Positions 1 through 11,725 of a DNA stretch of 64,000 bases are shown one piece after another. A model generated the notes under the pieces. The model ran no database searches and was not told the origin of the DNA. It saw only the letters and a list, made by a program, of their open reading frames with translations. A program made the position numbers and the translations under genes. The DNA comes from Rhizomys pruinosus (taxonomy: Eukaryota; Chordata; Mammalia; Rodentia; Spalacidae): contig VZQC01011955.1 of NCBI GenBank assembly GCA_009823505.1, positions 1,373,931 through 1,437,930 on the forward strand, in the 5' to 3' direction. Positions within the stretch are counted from its first letter, which is position 1; each line of letters begins with the position of its first letter.

Positions 1-32
1 TGCTCTTAACCTCTAGGCCATCTCTCAAGCCC
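1..32 (-). mobile_element. B2 SINE head, cut by window edge
   Basis: Reads as the reverse complement of the tRNA-like B2 start (GGGCTTGAGAGATGGCC and onward). Confidence 0.7.
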
Positions 33-908
33 AAGAGCAGCATTTTTTTGTAACAGCCCCAATTACAAATAACCCAAATAGCTGTTAATAGTAGGACAGG
101 TAGGGGAATTATGGCATGTTTATTTGATAGACTGACTATATGCGGCAATAAAAATGAAAAAAGAACAGTTATCCTTAGCACACAGATAACATATACATGC
201 ACCCATGCATGCACACACACATGTACACACATACACAAACATGCATACACACAAAAGTAATATATACTTTCATTTTTTTAAGGTTCAAATCTCTGACGTT
301 GGAGGAAAGAAGAGGAAATCACTGAGGGAGCTCACAGTGGGAGATGTTCCATACACACTCACCAGCTGTGTGCATCTGCATGTCTATAAAGCACCAGTAA
401 AAGTTTTAAGACATTTAAGTTATGTAGATAGGAAATACTGATAATTCAAAGAGCAGTAAGAACTTAATGATGGTGAAGTTATGACAGAAAAGACTGGTAA
501 CCTTCTTGTGCTTGTGTACCTCAAAAGTCCAACTGCGCGACATGGGGTTTGATATTTGGTAGCCTAGTTAAGCCAAACTTAACCCTGCAGTGCTGTCCTT
601 AGTTAGTCTCTGTTCTCTGCTTGGATATGTGTGCCTTATGTCACATCTTTTGTCCCATATTTAGATAGAAATTGAACAATAGTTGATGTTATTTGCTACC
701 AAGGCTAAGTTATTTACTATTTGATATGCTATAAGTTTTCTTCCATATAGAAGCTGAGCTTCAACAGAATGACATAATGACTATCTTCATTGTCCAGAAA
801 TCTGTTAAAATGTTTGTACTTTTGGGGGACAGAAAGCACCTTATTTACAAATATATGCATGAGAGTCACATGAAAATATGAGATGACTTCTTACATCCTT
901 AATATTTG
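33..908. other. Intronic stretch, mostly unclassified
   Basis: No exon or known repeat recognised apart from a degenerate CA/CATG-rich tract at about 178-255. Should be intron of UNC79 downstream of exon 7. Confidence 0.5.
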
Positions 909-1145
909 AGGGCTGGAGAGATGGTTCAGCCATTAAGAGCACCGACTGCTCTTGCAGAGGACCCAGCACCCACATGGTGGCTAAGAACCATCTTTAACTT
1001 GGGTGTGGTGCTGAATGCCTTTAATCCTAGCACTTGGGAGGCAGAAGCAGGTGGATCTCTGTGTTTAAGGCCAGCCTGGTCCACAGAGTGAGTTCCAGGC
1101 CAGCTGGAACTATAGGGAGACACTGTCTCAAAAAAATAAAAGAAA
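909..1145 (+). mobile_element. B2 head fragment joined to B1
   Basis: 909-999 is the 5' part of a B2 (GGCTGGAGAGATGGTTCAGC). It passes directly into a B1 at about 1000-1145, with TTTAATCCTAGCACTTGGGA and a CTCAAAAAAATAAAA tail. The B2 3' half is missing. Confidence 0.85.
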
Positions 1146-1410
1146 GATTCATATTTGAAGACCAAAAATCATCTCAATAGTTTTCATACACAGTACAAAC
1201 ATTATTGAATACCAAATCTTCATTATTTAGCCTTCTTAGTATGAGCCATAAGTATCCCTATGCTTTGCTTAGAAGCGATATATAATTTATATACATGTAT
1301 GAATAAACTTCAATAAATTAATAATTTTTAAAGCTTTGTAGGTTCATAAAATTATTCCTTCAATGTTTCTGTAACTGAAAGTTTTCTTTTTTCCAAAATT
1401 TTTGCTTGGT

Positions 1411-1614
1411 TTTTATTTTATGTACATGTGTGTATTGTATGCATGTACGGAAGTGCACCCATGTTTTGCAATGCCCTCAGAGGTCAGACGTCAGATCCCC
1501 TGAAAATGGAATTATGGGTGGTTCTTAGCTTCCATGTGGGTGCTGCGATTTGAACCTGAATCTTCTGCAAAAACAACCAGTGGTCTTAACCACTGAGCCA
1601 TCTCTCCATCCCCC
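1411..1614 (-). mobile_element. B2 SINE
   Basis: Reverse-strand B2 with the tRNA-like head at the right end (CCACTGAGCCATCTCTCCAT) and a TTTTATTTTATGTACATG tail at left. Diverged. Confidence 0.85.
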
Positions 1615-1639
1615 AAATGAAAGTTTTCTAATAAAGGGG

Positions 1640-1947
1640 TGGAAGCAACTGGGGAGATGTGTGGCTCATTCAGTAAAATACTTGTTGCACACCATAAAGA
1701 ACTGAGTTCGTATTCCCGGCAGAAATGTTAAAAGTTGGACATGGCTTCACACATCTGTAATCTCAGCACTGGGAGGCAAAGATGGGAGGATCTCAGTGGC
1801 TTGCTGGCCAGCCAGTCTAACTAATCATTGACCTCCAGGCTCAGTGCAGTCCCTGTCTCATAAAACAAGGTGGAGAGTGATAAAGGGCAACACCAAACAC
1901 TATCAATCTCCGGCCTCCACATGGGCATACTCAGACATTATCATGGA
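1640..1947 (+). mobile_element. B4-type SINE (ID-B1 composite)
   Basis: An ID/tRNA-like head (ACTGGGGAGATGTGTGGCTC) is followed by a B1-like body (TCTGTAATCTCAGCACTGGG). The typical B4 end, GCTTGCTGGCCAGCCAGTCT through GGCCTCCACATGGGC, runs into a CA microsatellite. Confidence 0.8.
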
Positions 1948-1948
1948 C

Positions 1949-1997
<49 letters not shown>

Positions 1998-2006
1998 ACA
2001 CACACT
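1948..2006 (+). repeat. (CA)n microsatellite
   Basis: About 22 uninterrupted CA units followed by GTACACACAC. It forms the tail of the B4 element and abuts an L1 fragment. Confidence 0.95.
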
Positions 2007-2007
2007 A

Positions 2008-3880
2008 AAAACATAAGTATTGCTGATGATATGATTTTCTACCTAAGGGATGCTAAGAACTCCACCAGAAAACTCCTAGAAACGATTAAGAGCTTCAGTA
2101 AAGTGGCAGGATACAAAATAAATCTAGAAAAATCAGTAGCCTTTCTTTACACCAACAACAAGCAACTGAAGAAGGAATACAAGAAGACCTTCCCACTCAC
2201 AATAGCCTCAAAAACAATAAAATACCTAGGAACAAACCTAACCAAAGACACTAAGGATCTATACAACAAAAATTTTGAACCCCTGAAGAAGGAAATTGAG
2301 GAAGACATCAGAAGATGGACAAACCTCCCATGCTCATGGATTGGGAAAATAAATATAGTAAAAATGTCCATTCTACCCAAACTCACATACAGATTTAATG
2401 CAATCCCAATCAAAATCCCCAAGAGCTTCTTCACAGGCTCGGAAAAAAAATTCCTCAATTTCATTTGGAAAAACGAAAAACCCCGAAAGCCAAAGCAACC
2501 CTGAGTGAAAAGAGCAATACAGGGGGGATTGCTCTACCAGACATCAAACTATACTACAGGGCTATAGTCATAAAAACAGCTTGGTACTGGTGCAAAAACA
2601 GACCAGCTGACTAATGGAATAAAACTGAAAATCCAAACCTGAGCACATACAATTTCAGCCACCTCTTATTTGACAAGGGGGCCAAGAAGACACAATGGAG
2701 AAAAGACAGCACCTTCAGCAAGTGGTGTTGGCAAAACTGGATCACCACTTGTAGAAGAATGAAATTAAACCCCTACCTCTCACCCTGTACAAAAGTCAAT
2801 TCCAGATGGATCAAAGACCTCAACGTGAAACCCAAAACTCTGGAGGTGATAGAAGAGAAACTTGGCAGCAGACTACAAGACATAGGTGTAGGAAAAGACT
2901 TCCTAAATCAGACAGCAGCTGCACAAGAAATAAGATCGACAATTGACAAATGGGACCTCATTAAACTCAAAAGCTTCTGTACATCAAAAGAAACAATAAA
3001 GGAAGTGAAGAGAAAACCCACAGAGTGGGAGGAAACCTTCACTGCAGATACATCTGACAAAGCATTAATTTCCAGAGTATACAAGCTACTCAAAAAACAA
3101 AGAAGAAAGAAAACAAATGAATCACTCAAAAGATGGAGCAAAGATCTGAATAGAGACTTCACAGAGGAGGAATTAGAGATGGCTGAGAAACATCTTAAGA
3201 AGTGTTCAACATCGCTGATAATTAAGGAAATGCAAATTAAAACCACTTTGAGATATCACCTTACTCCAATAAGACTGGCTAGGATCAGGAACACGAATGA
3301 TACCAAGTGCTGGAGAGGTTGTGGGGAAAGGGGAACACTCATCCATTGCTGGTGGGAATGTAAACTTGTACAGCCACTATGGAAAGCAGTGTGGAGAACC
3401 CTTAGAAGACTCAAAATGAGCCTTCCATTTGACCCAGTCATACCACTCCTGGGTATATACCCACAAGACACAACTTACTGCAAAGATACATGCACAGCTA
3501 TGTTTATTGCAGCTCTGTTCACAATAGCAAAAAGCTGGAACCAGCCCAGGTGCCCCTCAACTGACGAGTGGATAGAGAAAATGTGGTACATGTATACAAT
3601 GGAGTTCTATGCAGCAGTAAAGAGGGACAACATCATGAACTTTGCAGGTAAATGGATGGAGCTGGAAGACATTATGTTAAGTGAAGTAACACAGTCCCAG
3701 AAAAACAAACGACAAATGGTGTCCCTCATATGTGGATGCTAGTACCAACAACCCAGATATAAATATTTCTCATGGAGAGGGATGCATAGTAAAAGAACAA
3801 CAACAGAAAGACTGCATCAGAAAATGGACTGAAATGGTGAATTGGGAAGGGGGGATGGGTGGGAGAGGGACACGGATGTA
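2008..3880 (+). mobile_element. L1 retrotransposon, 5'-truncated ORF2 remnant
   Basis: A degraded L1 ORF2 beginning at the reverse-transcriptase active-site region (ADDMIFYL at about 2020). The first readable block, 2031-2504, is followed by stops and a frameshift; the second block, 2759-3742, is in another frame. The C-terminal Cys/His motif CX3CX7HX4C is visible in the second block ([18 protein letters not shown], near 3308). The block ends with the usual L1 C-terminal region ([12 protein letters not shown]). There is no ORF1, endonuclease or 5' UTR. Inactive. Confidence 0.93.
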
Positions 3881-5900
3881 TATTCAATCAAGGCATATTT
3901 AATTGATGTGAGTTCAGCAAGTACTCAGTTTCACCTAGACACTGTCTACAGGATACATGGTGTTTTAGGACTTAGTAAAAGTAAATATGTGTATATTAAA
4001 CAACATTGGTTTACAGACTCTGATAAAAACGGTAATGCATCTGAGTTAAATGTAGATATAATTTGCTGTTGTCCACATTTGTTTTACACAAAATCTCTAG
4101 AGCAATAACTTTGGGATTGGCACATACAAATGTTCTCTATAATTTCTCTGTTGTACAGTATCACCTTGTAGCATTCTCTTTAAGATGATTTAAAGCAAAA
4201 ATTAAGTTTGCTTCCCAAGTTAATCATATATAGTCACCCAAAACAACATGGGTGAATTTGATGAAATCTGTGCCTTGATTCCACCCTATAGTTATGTATA
4301 ATACAACTGTCTTCTGGAGACTCATGGGTTAAAAAAAAAGGGGGGGGGGGGTACAGACAGACATGAAACCTTCTAGTCAAGAACCTTGCAATTCAAATCT
4401 TAAAACTAACTATGGGAAGAGATTTGTTTGTTCCAACAGGACAAAATGTCACCAACTTAACGGCTGAGAAAGAAAAGATACAGCTTTGCATTGAGTAGGA
4501 TGTACCAAAAAGTGGCAACTGAAAGGTTGACCCGTCTGAACACTGAAAGGAAGAAAAGCCTCAGATTGCCATAAACATCGAACCCTTCTGTGGATCCTAC
4601 ATGTAACAACTATCTATAATGAGTCCTAATGAAACTTATACCTTCTAGGTGCAACAAAGGTTTTGATATGACTTTCTTGCCTCCCCCCCCATAGAACAAG
4701 GAGAAATATGACGATGATGATGTCATTTTCCAACTGTAAATTGGAGACAACTATTATAGAGGTAATCTCTTATAAAACCGGTAAAAATGCCTTCTTTAAT
4801 TGACTAATAGACATAAGAACTGTGAAAAGGATTATACTCTGTTCAGAACCAAATATAATACTAAAGTCCTTGGGCTATGCACTTAGGCAAAGTATATTAA
4901 TGCAGGAGCTCTGACATCAGCAATGGATTGTTCTACCAGGGGGATGTTGGCCAGGGGATCCAAGGCCCCACAAAAGGTAAGGGCTCCTTGCCCCTAAGTT
5001 GGGATACCTGCAGGAGGAGAGGCGATAAGACCCTGCTGCCGAAGACCTGACGTTAACATGGGAGGGATGTATTGAGACCGCACATGCAAGGGTACAGATG
5101 GCCTCTGGAATGCCAGAGAGTGTTCCCAAAGGCCACTAAACCAATAAAGCAAATACGGGTCTCCCTGAGTCAAGCAAGACTCCACCATCAGCACCAGCTA
5201 CACTTCACCTGCCTGGAAATACTGTGCAGCAGAGGCAGCCATGTGCCTGTATATCCCAAATCTAATTGGCTGTTGGCTCTCTCCTTGGAGGAATAACCCA
5301 TGGCTGATGCCACAAGCCTACATCCTCTACAGGTTAGGAGATGTCATAAGCCACAGTAAGACCCTGTTATATTTATCAGGGGGTAAAAATGTAATTCATG
5401 AATTAACATATCATCCAAACATATGTGTCTATGCCAAAGTAACCTACCATAACAATTAGTACAGTTTAAATACCTATATATCTAATTGCTTGTGCTTAGT
5501 AGGATCAAAAGGTTATTCCTGGATAAACTGTCAGCCCATGAAAGGAAACAGCCAGAATTGACCAGAGTCCAAAACAACAGCTCCAGAGAAAGTAGACTAT
5601 TTTGCTTCTCACCCACCTGTGCCCCTTTTCTAAGCCTAGGGAACAATCTACGGAAGAGGGGGCATGGTAGAATGTTTGCGATTGGGGTGAATGGTGAAAC
5701 TATAGCAATATAGTCTGGACACTTATTTGATCAACTTGACTGAACATACAAGCCCCCCCCCCAGCTGGATGGTGGGACCCTCGGGCTGTGTGGGTTTGGG
5801 CACAACTGCTTGCAAATTGGTTTTACATGAAGGATGCTTGACTCATAAATTATTACATATTGTTTAAAAAAATGAAAAAATAAAGAAGTAAAAATAAAAG
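3881..5900 (+). mobile_element. Unclassified L1-linked repeat, copy A
   Basis: About 2 kb that follows the L1 ORF2 remnant in the same orientation and ends in an A-rich tail at about 5865-5920. It matches copy B (6150-8330) along its length: the TCACCTTGTA block, the GATGTTGGCYAGGGGATCCA block, CTCTGRAATGCCAGAGAG and TTTTACATGAA near the 3' end. Its last third also matches 43375-43707. No open frame longer than about 90 codons. It may be a long 3' UTR of this L1 lineage, or a separate non-autonomous retroposon. Confidence 0.6.
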
Positions 5901-6149
5901 AAAATTTAAAAAGAAGCTAGATATTGAAAAGTCTTTAAAGCAGGTTTTCATACCAGGCCTGAAGAAGGCCAAGAGCTTGGAGGAAGATAGTAATTAAAAT
6001 CCACTCTGTAAGGTTTGCAGTTTGAAATGGTATATTTAAAAATAACATATTTATATAGAGAGGCATTTCAGTAGAGATTTACACAGAAATAGAAAATAAA
6101 CCATATAAGTTAATGGACTTGATTTCTCTGAAGTCATAGTCTAGTCATA

Positions 6150-8330
6150 TAGCTTTAAAGAGCAAAGTGTATATTGGGTAAAATGTATTTGGCAGGTATT
6201 CAACTCTGCCCAAGCTTTGTCCACATATTATAGGATATTGTAAGGCTCAGTAAAATGTTTACACTAGTTAAATTTGGTAGTAGGTTTTGTTGAAAATGGT
6301 AATACATTTGAACTAATTGGGAATATATAATGTTAATTTTTTTTATTTATAATTTGTATTGAATTTCCAGCAATAACTTTGGGGTTAAGGTACACAAATG
6401 GTCTCTATATTTTTCTGGGTTATACAATATCACCTTGTAACACTTTGTTTTACTTGTAGGATAATTTAAAGGAATTAAGTTTAAGTTTACTTCCCAAATA
6501 AGTAGCATACAGTCAATGATAAACTGCTTGGGTAAATTTAATGAAAACTTACACCTTGGTTCCTGTTTATGGGTATGTGTAATACAACTTAGGTATCTAT
6601 AGGTCAAAACATAAAAATTTAAAAAATAAAAAGAGGGAGGTGGGAGGTGGGGTGGATCCCTTCTGGGATACAAATGGAAAACTCTGTGTTCCAATCCCAT
6701 TGATAAATTTTCAATTTTGAGATCTTGAAACTAACAATGGGAGGAGATTTGTATGTTCCCATGGTAAATCACCAATCTAAATGCCTGAAAACATACAACT
6801 TTTGGTTGTGCAGGATGGACTGGGAAATGCCAGCAGAGAGGCTGACCCATCTGAACATTAAAGAAAGCGGAATCTTAGACTGCCTGAGTCACAGACACTG
6901 AGCATCTCTCTGAATTCCATTTCGGTTAACTGTTTATAATGGGCCCTAACAAAGTTTACCTTCCAGATGCTGAGAAACCTTCCTACCTCTCCCCTTTATA
7001 GGAAAAAGAAAAACATGATGGTACGGAAGTCATTCCCTAACTGGAAACTAGAGCCAACTGTTATAGTGGTAATTTCTTATAAAACAGATATAACTACCCC
7101 TTTTTTAATTGATAGACATAGGAACTGTGAAAGGATAATTCTCTATTTAGAGCCAAATATAATAGTAAAGTCTTTATAAGCCGTGTAATTAAACAAAATA
7201 TATTAATACAGGAAAGCTCTGATATCAGCAATGAATTATTCTGCCTAGGAGATGTTGGCTAGGGGATCCAAGCCCCCAAACTTATAAAGGCCTTTTGCCT
7301 ATAAGTGGGATGTATGCACGGAGAAAGGTGGTAAGTCCCTGTTGTCAATGACCTGGTGTAAGCATGAAAAAATGTCTTGAGACATCACTTGCTAATGTAC
7401 AATTGGCCTCTGAAATGCCAGAGAGCGTTACCAAAGGCCACTAAAGCAATACAGCAAAATATTGGTTTCCTAGAGACAAGCAAGACTCCTCCATCAGTAT
7501 CAGCTATACCTCAACTGCCTGGAGATACTGTGCAACAGTGGCAGCCATGTGTCTATATTTATATCCCAAATCTAATTGGCTATTAGCTCTCTCCGTGGAG
7601 GAATAATTCACAGCAGATGCCACAAGCTTATGTCCTCTAGTGGTTAGGAGATGTTATAAGCCACAATAAGAACTTGACACCCTTTATAGAGAAACCACAG
7701 TTTGTGGATTAGCGTGCCATCCTAGCATCTGTGTCTATGCTCACAGCTTAGCTTGCCATAATAATCAGTACTGCTTAAATGCCTGTACATCTAATTGCTT
7801 GTGCTTTGTTAGTAGGATTAAAAGGCATCCCTGGATAAGCTGTCAACCCATGAAGGGGAACAACCTGAACAGACTAGAGTCCAAAATGACATCTCCAGAG
7901 AAAATAGACTGTTTTGCTTCTCACCCATTTGTGCCCCTTTCCCAAAGCCTAGGGAACAACTTGTGGAAGAGGAGGTGTGGTAGAATGTAAGGGCTGCAGA
8001 GAGATTAGGGTGAATCATGAGACTACAGCAATATAGACTGGACTCCTATTTGATCAATATGCTTGTGCATACACGCTTCTCCAACTGGACTATGGGAACC
8101 TTGGGTTGTTCAAAATTTGGGCATAGATACTTGCAAATTAGTTTTACATGAATGTTACTTACATTCATTGCTTATGCTTAATAATTTGGCTCACTTTTAA
8201 AAAATGCACCAATTACCTAATTGTATGGTAAACTGAGCAAAGTCAATGTTATCTGAAAACAACTGTGCTATTATATTGTAGAATCCCTTAAAAAAATAAA
8301 CAAAGGGGAAAAAAAGAAAAAAAATTAACA
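6150..8330 (+). mobile_element. Unclassified L1-linked repeat, copy B
   Basis: Diverged relative of 3881-5900 in the same orientation. It keeps a further 3' block (about 8205-8290, CTGAAAACAACTGTGCTATT, then an A-rich tail). That block also occurs after an L1 ORF2 end at 10736-10830, linking the family to L1 3' ends. No coding capacity is seen. Confidence 0.55.
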
Positions 8331-8475
8331 AGTGTTTTCCAGAATTTCACTGCCCTCTGGAACAGTTTCTTTTGGTAATGTGACCATAATCCAGATTCCA
8401 GAATCAGCATGTTACCACCTTGCAAATAAAAAAGTGTGCTCCTCTTTGGTAGTGGTTAAAAGAAAATAAAAGCTT

Positions 8476-8730
8476 GGGGCTGGAGAGATAGCCTAGCGCT
8501 TAAGAGCGCCGACTGCTCTTGCAGAGGACCCAGGTTTGATCCCCAGCACCCACACGGCGGCTGAGAACTGTCTGTAACTCCAATTCTAGGAGAACTCCAG
8601 TTCCAGGGGAACCCGACACCCTCTTCTGACCTCCGCGGCATTTCATGACACAGGTGTACAAACCTACATGCAGACAGTACATTCAAACACGTAGAAAATA
8701 AATAAATAAATAATTTTAAAAAATAAAAGA
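8476..8730 (+). mobile_element. B2 SINE
   Basis: Full-length B2 with a tRNA-like head (GGGGCTGGAGAGATAGCC), a B-box-like GGTTTGATCC, the local 3' module (GACCTCCGCGGCATTTCATG) and an AAATAAATAAATAA tail. Confidence 0.93.
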
Positions 8731-9030
8731 GGGGGCTGGAGAGATGGCCTAGTGGTTGAGAGCGCTGACTGCTCTTACAGAGGACCCGGGTTCGATCCCC
8801 AGCACCCACATGGCGGCTGAGAACCGTCTGAAACTCCAATTCCAGGAGAACTCCAGTTCCAGGGGAATCCGACACCCTCTTCTGACCTCCGCGGCATTGC
8901 ACGACATGGGTGCACAAACCTACGTGTAAACAGTACACTCATACACATACAAAAATAAATAAAATTAAATTAAAAAATATTATTTAAAAAAAAAAATAAA
9001 AAAATAAAAAAAATAAAAGAAAATAAAAGC
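8731..9030 (+). mobile_element. B2 SINE, second of a tandem pair
   Basis: Starts GGGGGCTGGAGAGATGGCC directly after the preceding B2 tail. It has an intact B box GGTTCGATCC and a long A-rich tail to about 9030. Confidence 0.93.
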
Positions 9031-9231
9031 ATCACTTTGAAAAAAATAAGTAAATAGGAATAACCTCGTATAATCATATACAAAATGATCTTCACAATCT
9101 GTATCCAAGAATCAGAAAGAAAACTATCAAAATGTTAATAGTCATCATTTGGAATTATAGTCTTTTTTCTTTCTTACATGTTGCTATAATTTTCATAAGC
9201 GAATTTTCATTTAAAAAACATACACTTTTGT

Positions 9232-9605
9232 GGGGCAGGGTTGGCGCTCGCCTTTAATCCCAGCACTCGGGAGGCTGAGCAGGTGGATCTCTCTGAGTTC
9301 AAAGCCAGCCCGGTCTAAAGGGCTGGAAAGATGGCCTAGCAGTTAAGAGTGCCAACTGCTCTTGCAGAGGACCAGGGTTCAATCCCCAGCGCCCACATGG
9401 CGGCTGAGAACTGTCTTTAACTCCAGCTCAAGGGGAATCCGACGCCCTCTTCTGATCTCTGCGGCATTGCACAACATGGATGCACAAACTTACATGCAGA
9501 CAGTACATTCATACACATACAAAAATAAATAAAAATTTTTTTAAATTGTTAAAAGTGAGTTCCAGGACAGCTGGGGCTGCAGGGAGACCCTGTCTCAAAA
9601 AAAAG
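9232..9605 (+). mobile_element. B1 SINE interrupted by a B2
   Basis: B1 5' part at 9232-9318 (GCCTTTAATCCCAGCACTCG) and B1 3' part at about 9552-9605 (GTGAGTTCCAGGACAGCTGG, then CTGTCTCAAAA) flank a complete B2 at 9319-9550. A (TG)n tract follows at about 9606-9625. Confidence 0.88.
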
Positions 9606-9649
9606 TGTGTGTGTGTGTGTGTGTACGTTAAAATGAGATAAACTACTCT

Positions 9650-10480
9650 TTAAAAACTAAAATTGAACCTACCACTTGACCCAGTCATACCAGTCCTTGG
9701 CATATACCCAACGGATTCATCCTATTGCAGAGATCCATGTTTATTGCTGCTCTTTTCACATGGAAAACATGGAAGCAACTTAAGTGTCCCTCAACTGATG
9801 AGTGCACACTGAATATGTGGTATCTTACACAATGGAGTTCTACTCAGCAGTAAAGACTTCATGAAATTTGTAGAACTAGAAGTGATTATGCTAAGTGAAG
9901 TAAACAGACTCAGAAAAACAAATGACAAATGACATATGTTGCCCCTTGTTTGTGGATCCTAGCACTAAATCTTTATATGTCAGTCTATATCCTGATGTAA
10001 CCACTGGAACCAGGTAAATGAAAAGGAACCAGGAAGATAAAGGGAAAGAGGGAACGTGAGACAGAAGGCTGGTAGGCGGCAGGCAATACTAAGGGAGAAA
10101 TGGGTAAAATCAGGGCATCTAAATGGGAGGGGAGAAGAGGGTTATGGAAGGAAATGTGGAGATAAAAGGGGAAGAAGGAGCTCAAGAAAAGTGGGACCAG
10201 AGGAGTCTGGAATTATCAAGGGAGAAATGGGGACAATGGAGATACCTTAAATGGAGAAGACATGGAGAGAGAGGAGGGGCAGAGAGGAGAGATAAATAAT
10301 GCCTAGCTAGGCTAAAAAATCTGAAGGGATCATATTAGTCTAACAATCTATTGACAAATTACACATACAATGTCTCTACGTGAGTCCATGTGAATAGCTG
10401 AAGGCTACATAACAAGATACAGTGCCAGACAGGAGAAACCTTCCTTTGAGTTGATGACCAGGGTAATGCAAGAGATTCCC
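9650..10480 (+). mobile_element. L1 3'-end fragment
   Basis: Diverged ORF2 C-terminal region (TGACCCAGTCATACCAGTCC, CCCTCAACTGATGAGTG, ACAATGGAGTTCTACTCAGC). A purine-rich 3' UTR-like stretch at about 10020-10300 follows, with many stops and indels. 10300-10480 is probably further 3' UTR. Confidence 0.75.
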
Positions 10481-10622
10481 AACATGGCTGAGAACCGTCT
10501 TTAACTCCAGTTCCAGGGGAAACCAACACCTTCTTCTGACCTCCGTGGCATTGCACGACATGGGTGCACAAACCTACATGCAGACAGTACATTCATACAC
10601 ATAAAAAATAAATTAAGAAAAA
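10481..10622 (+). mobile_element. B2 SINE, 5'-truncated
   Basis: Only the 3' half is present, from CATGGCTGAGAACCGTC to CATACACATAAAAAATAAAT. Confidence 0.85.
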
Positions 10623-10935
10623 GAAAGATGACATCATGAACTTCGCAGGTAAATGGATGGAACTCGAAGCCATTATGCTAAGTGAAGTAAAACAGTCCCA
10701 AAAAACAAACATATTTGTGGATGCTGGTACAAAATCCCCCAATGGAAAGGCAAGCTGAGCAACGTTATTGTTATATTTCTATCTGAAAACAACTGTGATG
10801 TTGTAATGTGAATCTCTTGATGAGACCTAGAATTAACTTACCACTTACTTTCAGACATGGTAATTAATGTACATGGGTGGAAGGTATATATTCATATTTT
10901 AGAGTAATATAAAATTAAAGGGAAAAATGTGAACT
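10623..10935 (+). mobile_element. L1 ORF2 tail plus 3' block
   Basis: L1 C-terminal coding remnant (GGTAAATGGATGGAACTCGA, GTGAAGTAAAACAGTCCC) is followed at about 10736 by the CTGAAAACAACTGTGATG block also seen at 8230. Confidence 0.7.
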
Positions 10936-10936
10936 C

Positions 10937-11127
10937 TTTTTTTTTTAATTTTATTTATTTATTTATTTTGTATGTGTATGAATGTACTGTCTGCATGCAG
11001 GTTTGTGCACCCGTGTCGTGCAATGCCTCGGAGGTCAGAAGAGGGTGTCGGATTCCCCTGGAACTGGAGTTCTCCTGGAATTGGAGTTTCAGATGGTTCT
11101 CGGCCGCCATGTGGGTGCTGGGGATTG
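10937..11127 (-). mobile_element. B2 SINE, 5'-truncated
   Basis: Reverse-strand B2 3' module (TGTACTGTCTGCATGCAGG, CCTCGGAGGTCAGAAGAGG) ending at GTGGGTGCTGGGGATTGAA, without the tRNA-like head. Confidence 0.88.
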
Positions 11128-11485
11128 AAGAGTTAACAAACAGTTTATTCCTAGAGGACATAATTCTGGTACATATATGACATTTGTATAGGCATATTTT
11201 GGAGCAATACAATTCGGAGGGAACCACAACAACATAAGGACTGGGTCAAAGAACAGAATGATATAGTTAAATTCTGCCCAAAACAATAAACCTTTTCAGA
11301 GAAAAACTTTTAAAAGACTGAGAGAAAGATGCAGGAAATATATGGCAGAAGGCATGATCTGGGGTGGGGTCACGGGGAAGGGAAAGGGGAATATGTCTAA
11401 ATCGAACTGAAAAAATGATGTCTGAAATACACAAAACATCAATAAAAGTATTATATAATTTTTAACAATAAAAATACTAAAATCT
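11128..11485 (+). other. Unclassified intronic stretch
   Basis: A-rich; possibly the remainder of an L1 3' UTR interrupted by the B2. No exon signal seen. Confidence 0.35.
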
Positions 11486-11725
11486 GGGGCTGGAGCGATG
11501 GCTCAATGGTTAAGAGCACTGACTGCTCTTGCAGAGGACCCGGGTTCGATTCCCAGCACCCACATGGCAGCTAACAACTGTCTATAACTCCAGTTCCAGG
11601 GGAATCTGACACCTTCTCCTGACTCCGTGGGCACTGCATGACATGGGATGCACTTACACACATGCAGGCAATACATTCATATGCAAAAATAAAAAATAAA
11701 AATAAAATATTTTTTAAAAATACTG
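11486..11725 (+). mobile_element. B2 SINE
   Basis: Complete B2 with GGTTCGATTCCC as its B box. It ends CATTCATATGCAAAAATAAA and has an AT-rich tail. Confidence 0.9.

Noticed and set aside
1948..2006. Short regular repeats considered as a CRISPR-like or regulatory array
   Set aside because: They are plain CA, TG, CT or CTTT microsatellites, mostly tails of SINEs, in a vertebrate genome.
2031..3742. L1 ORF2 as a possibly active element
   Set aside because: 5'-truncated at the reverse-transcriptase motif, with stops and a frameshift between the two readable blocks; no ORF1.
8456..8938. A 160-codon readable frame on the minus strand with an internal protein repeat
   Set aside because: It is the antisense of two head-to-tail B2 SINEs; the repeated peptide simply mirrors the repeated SINE.
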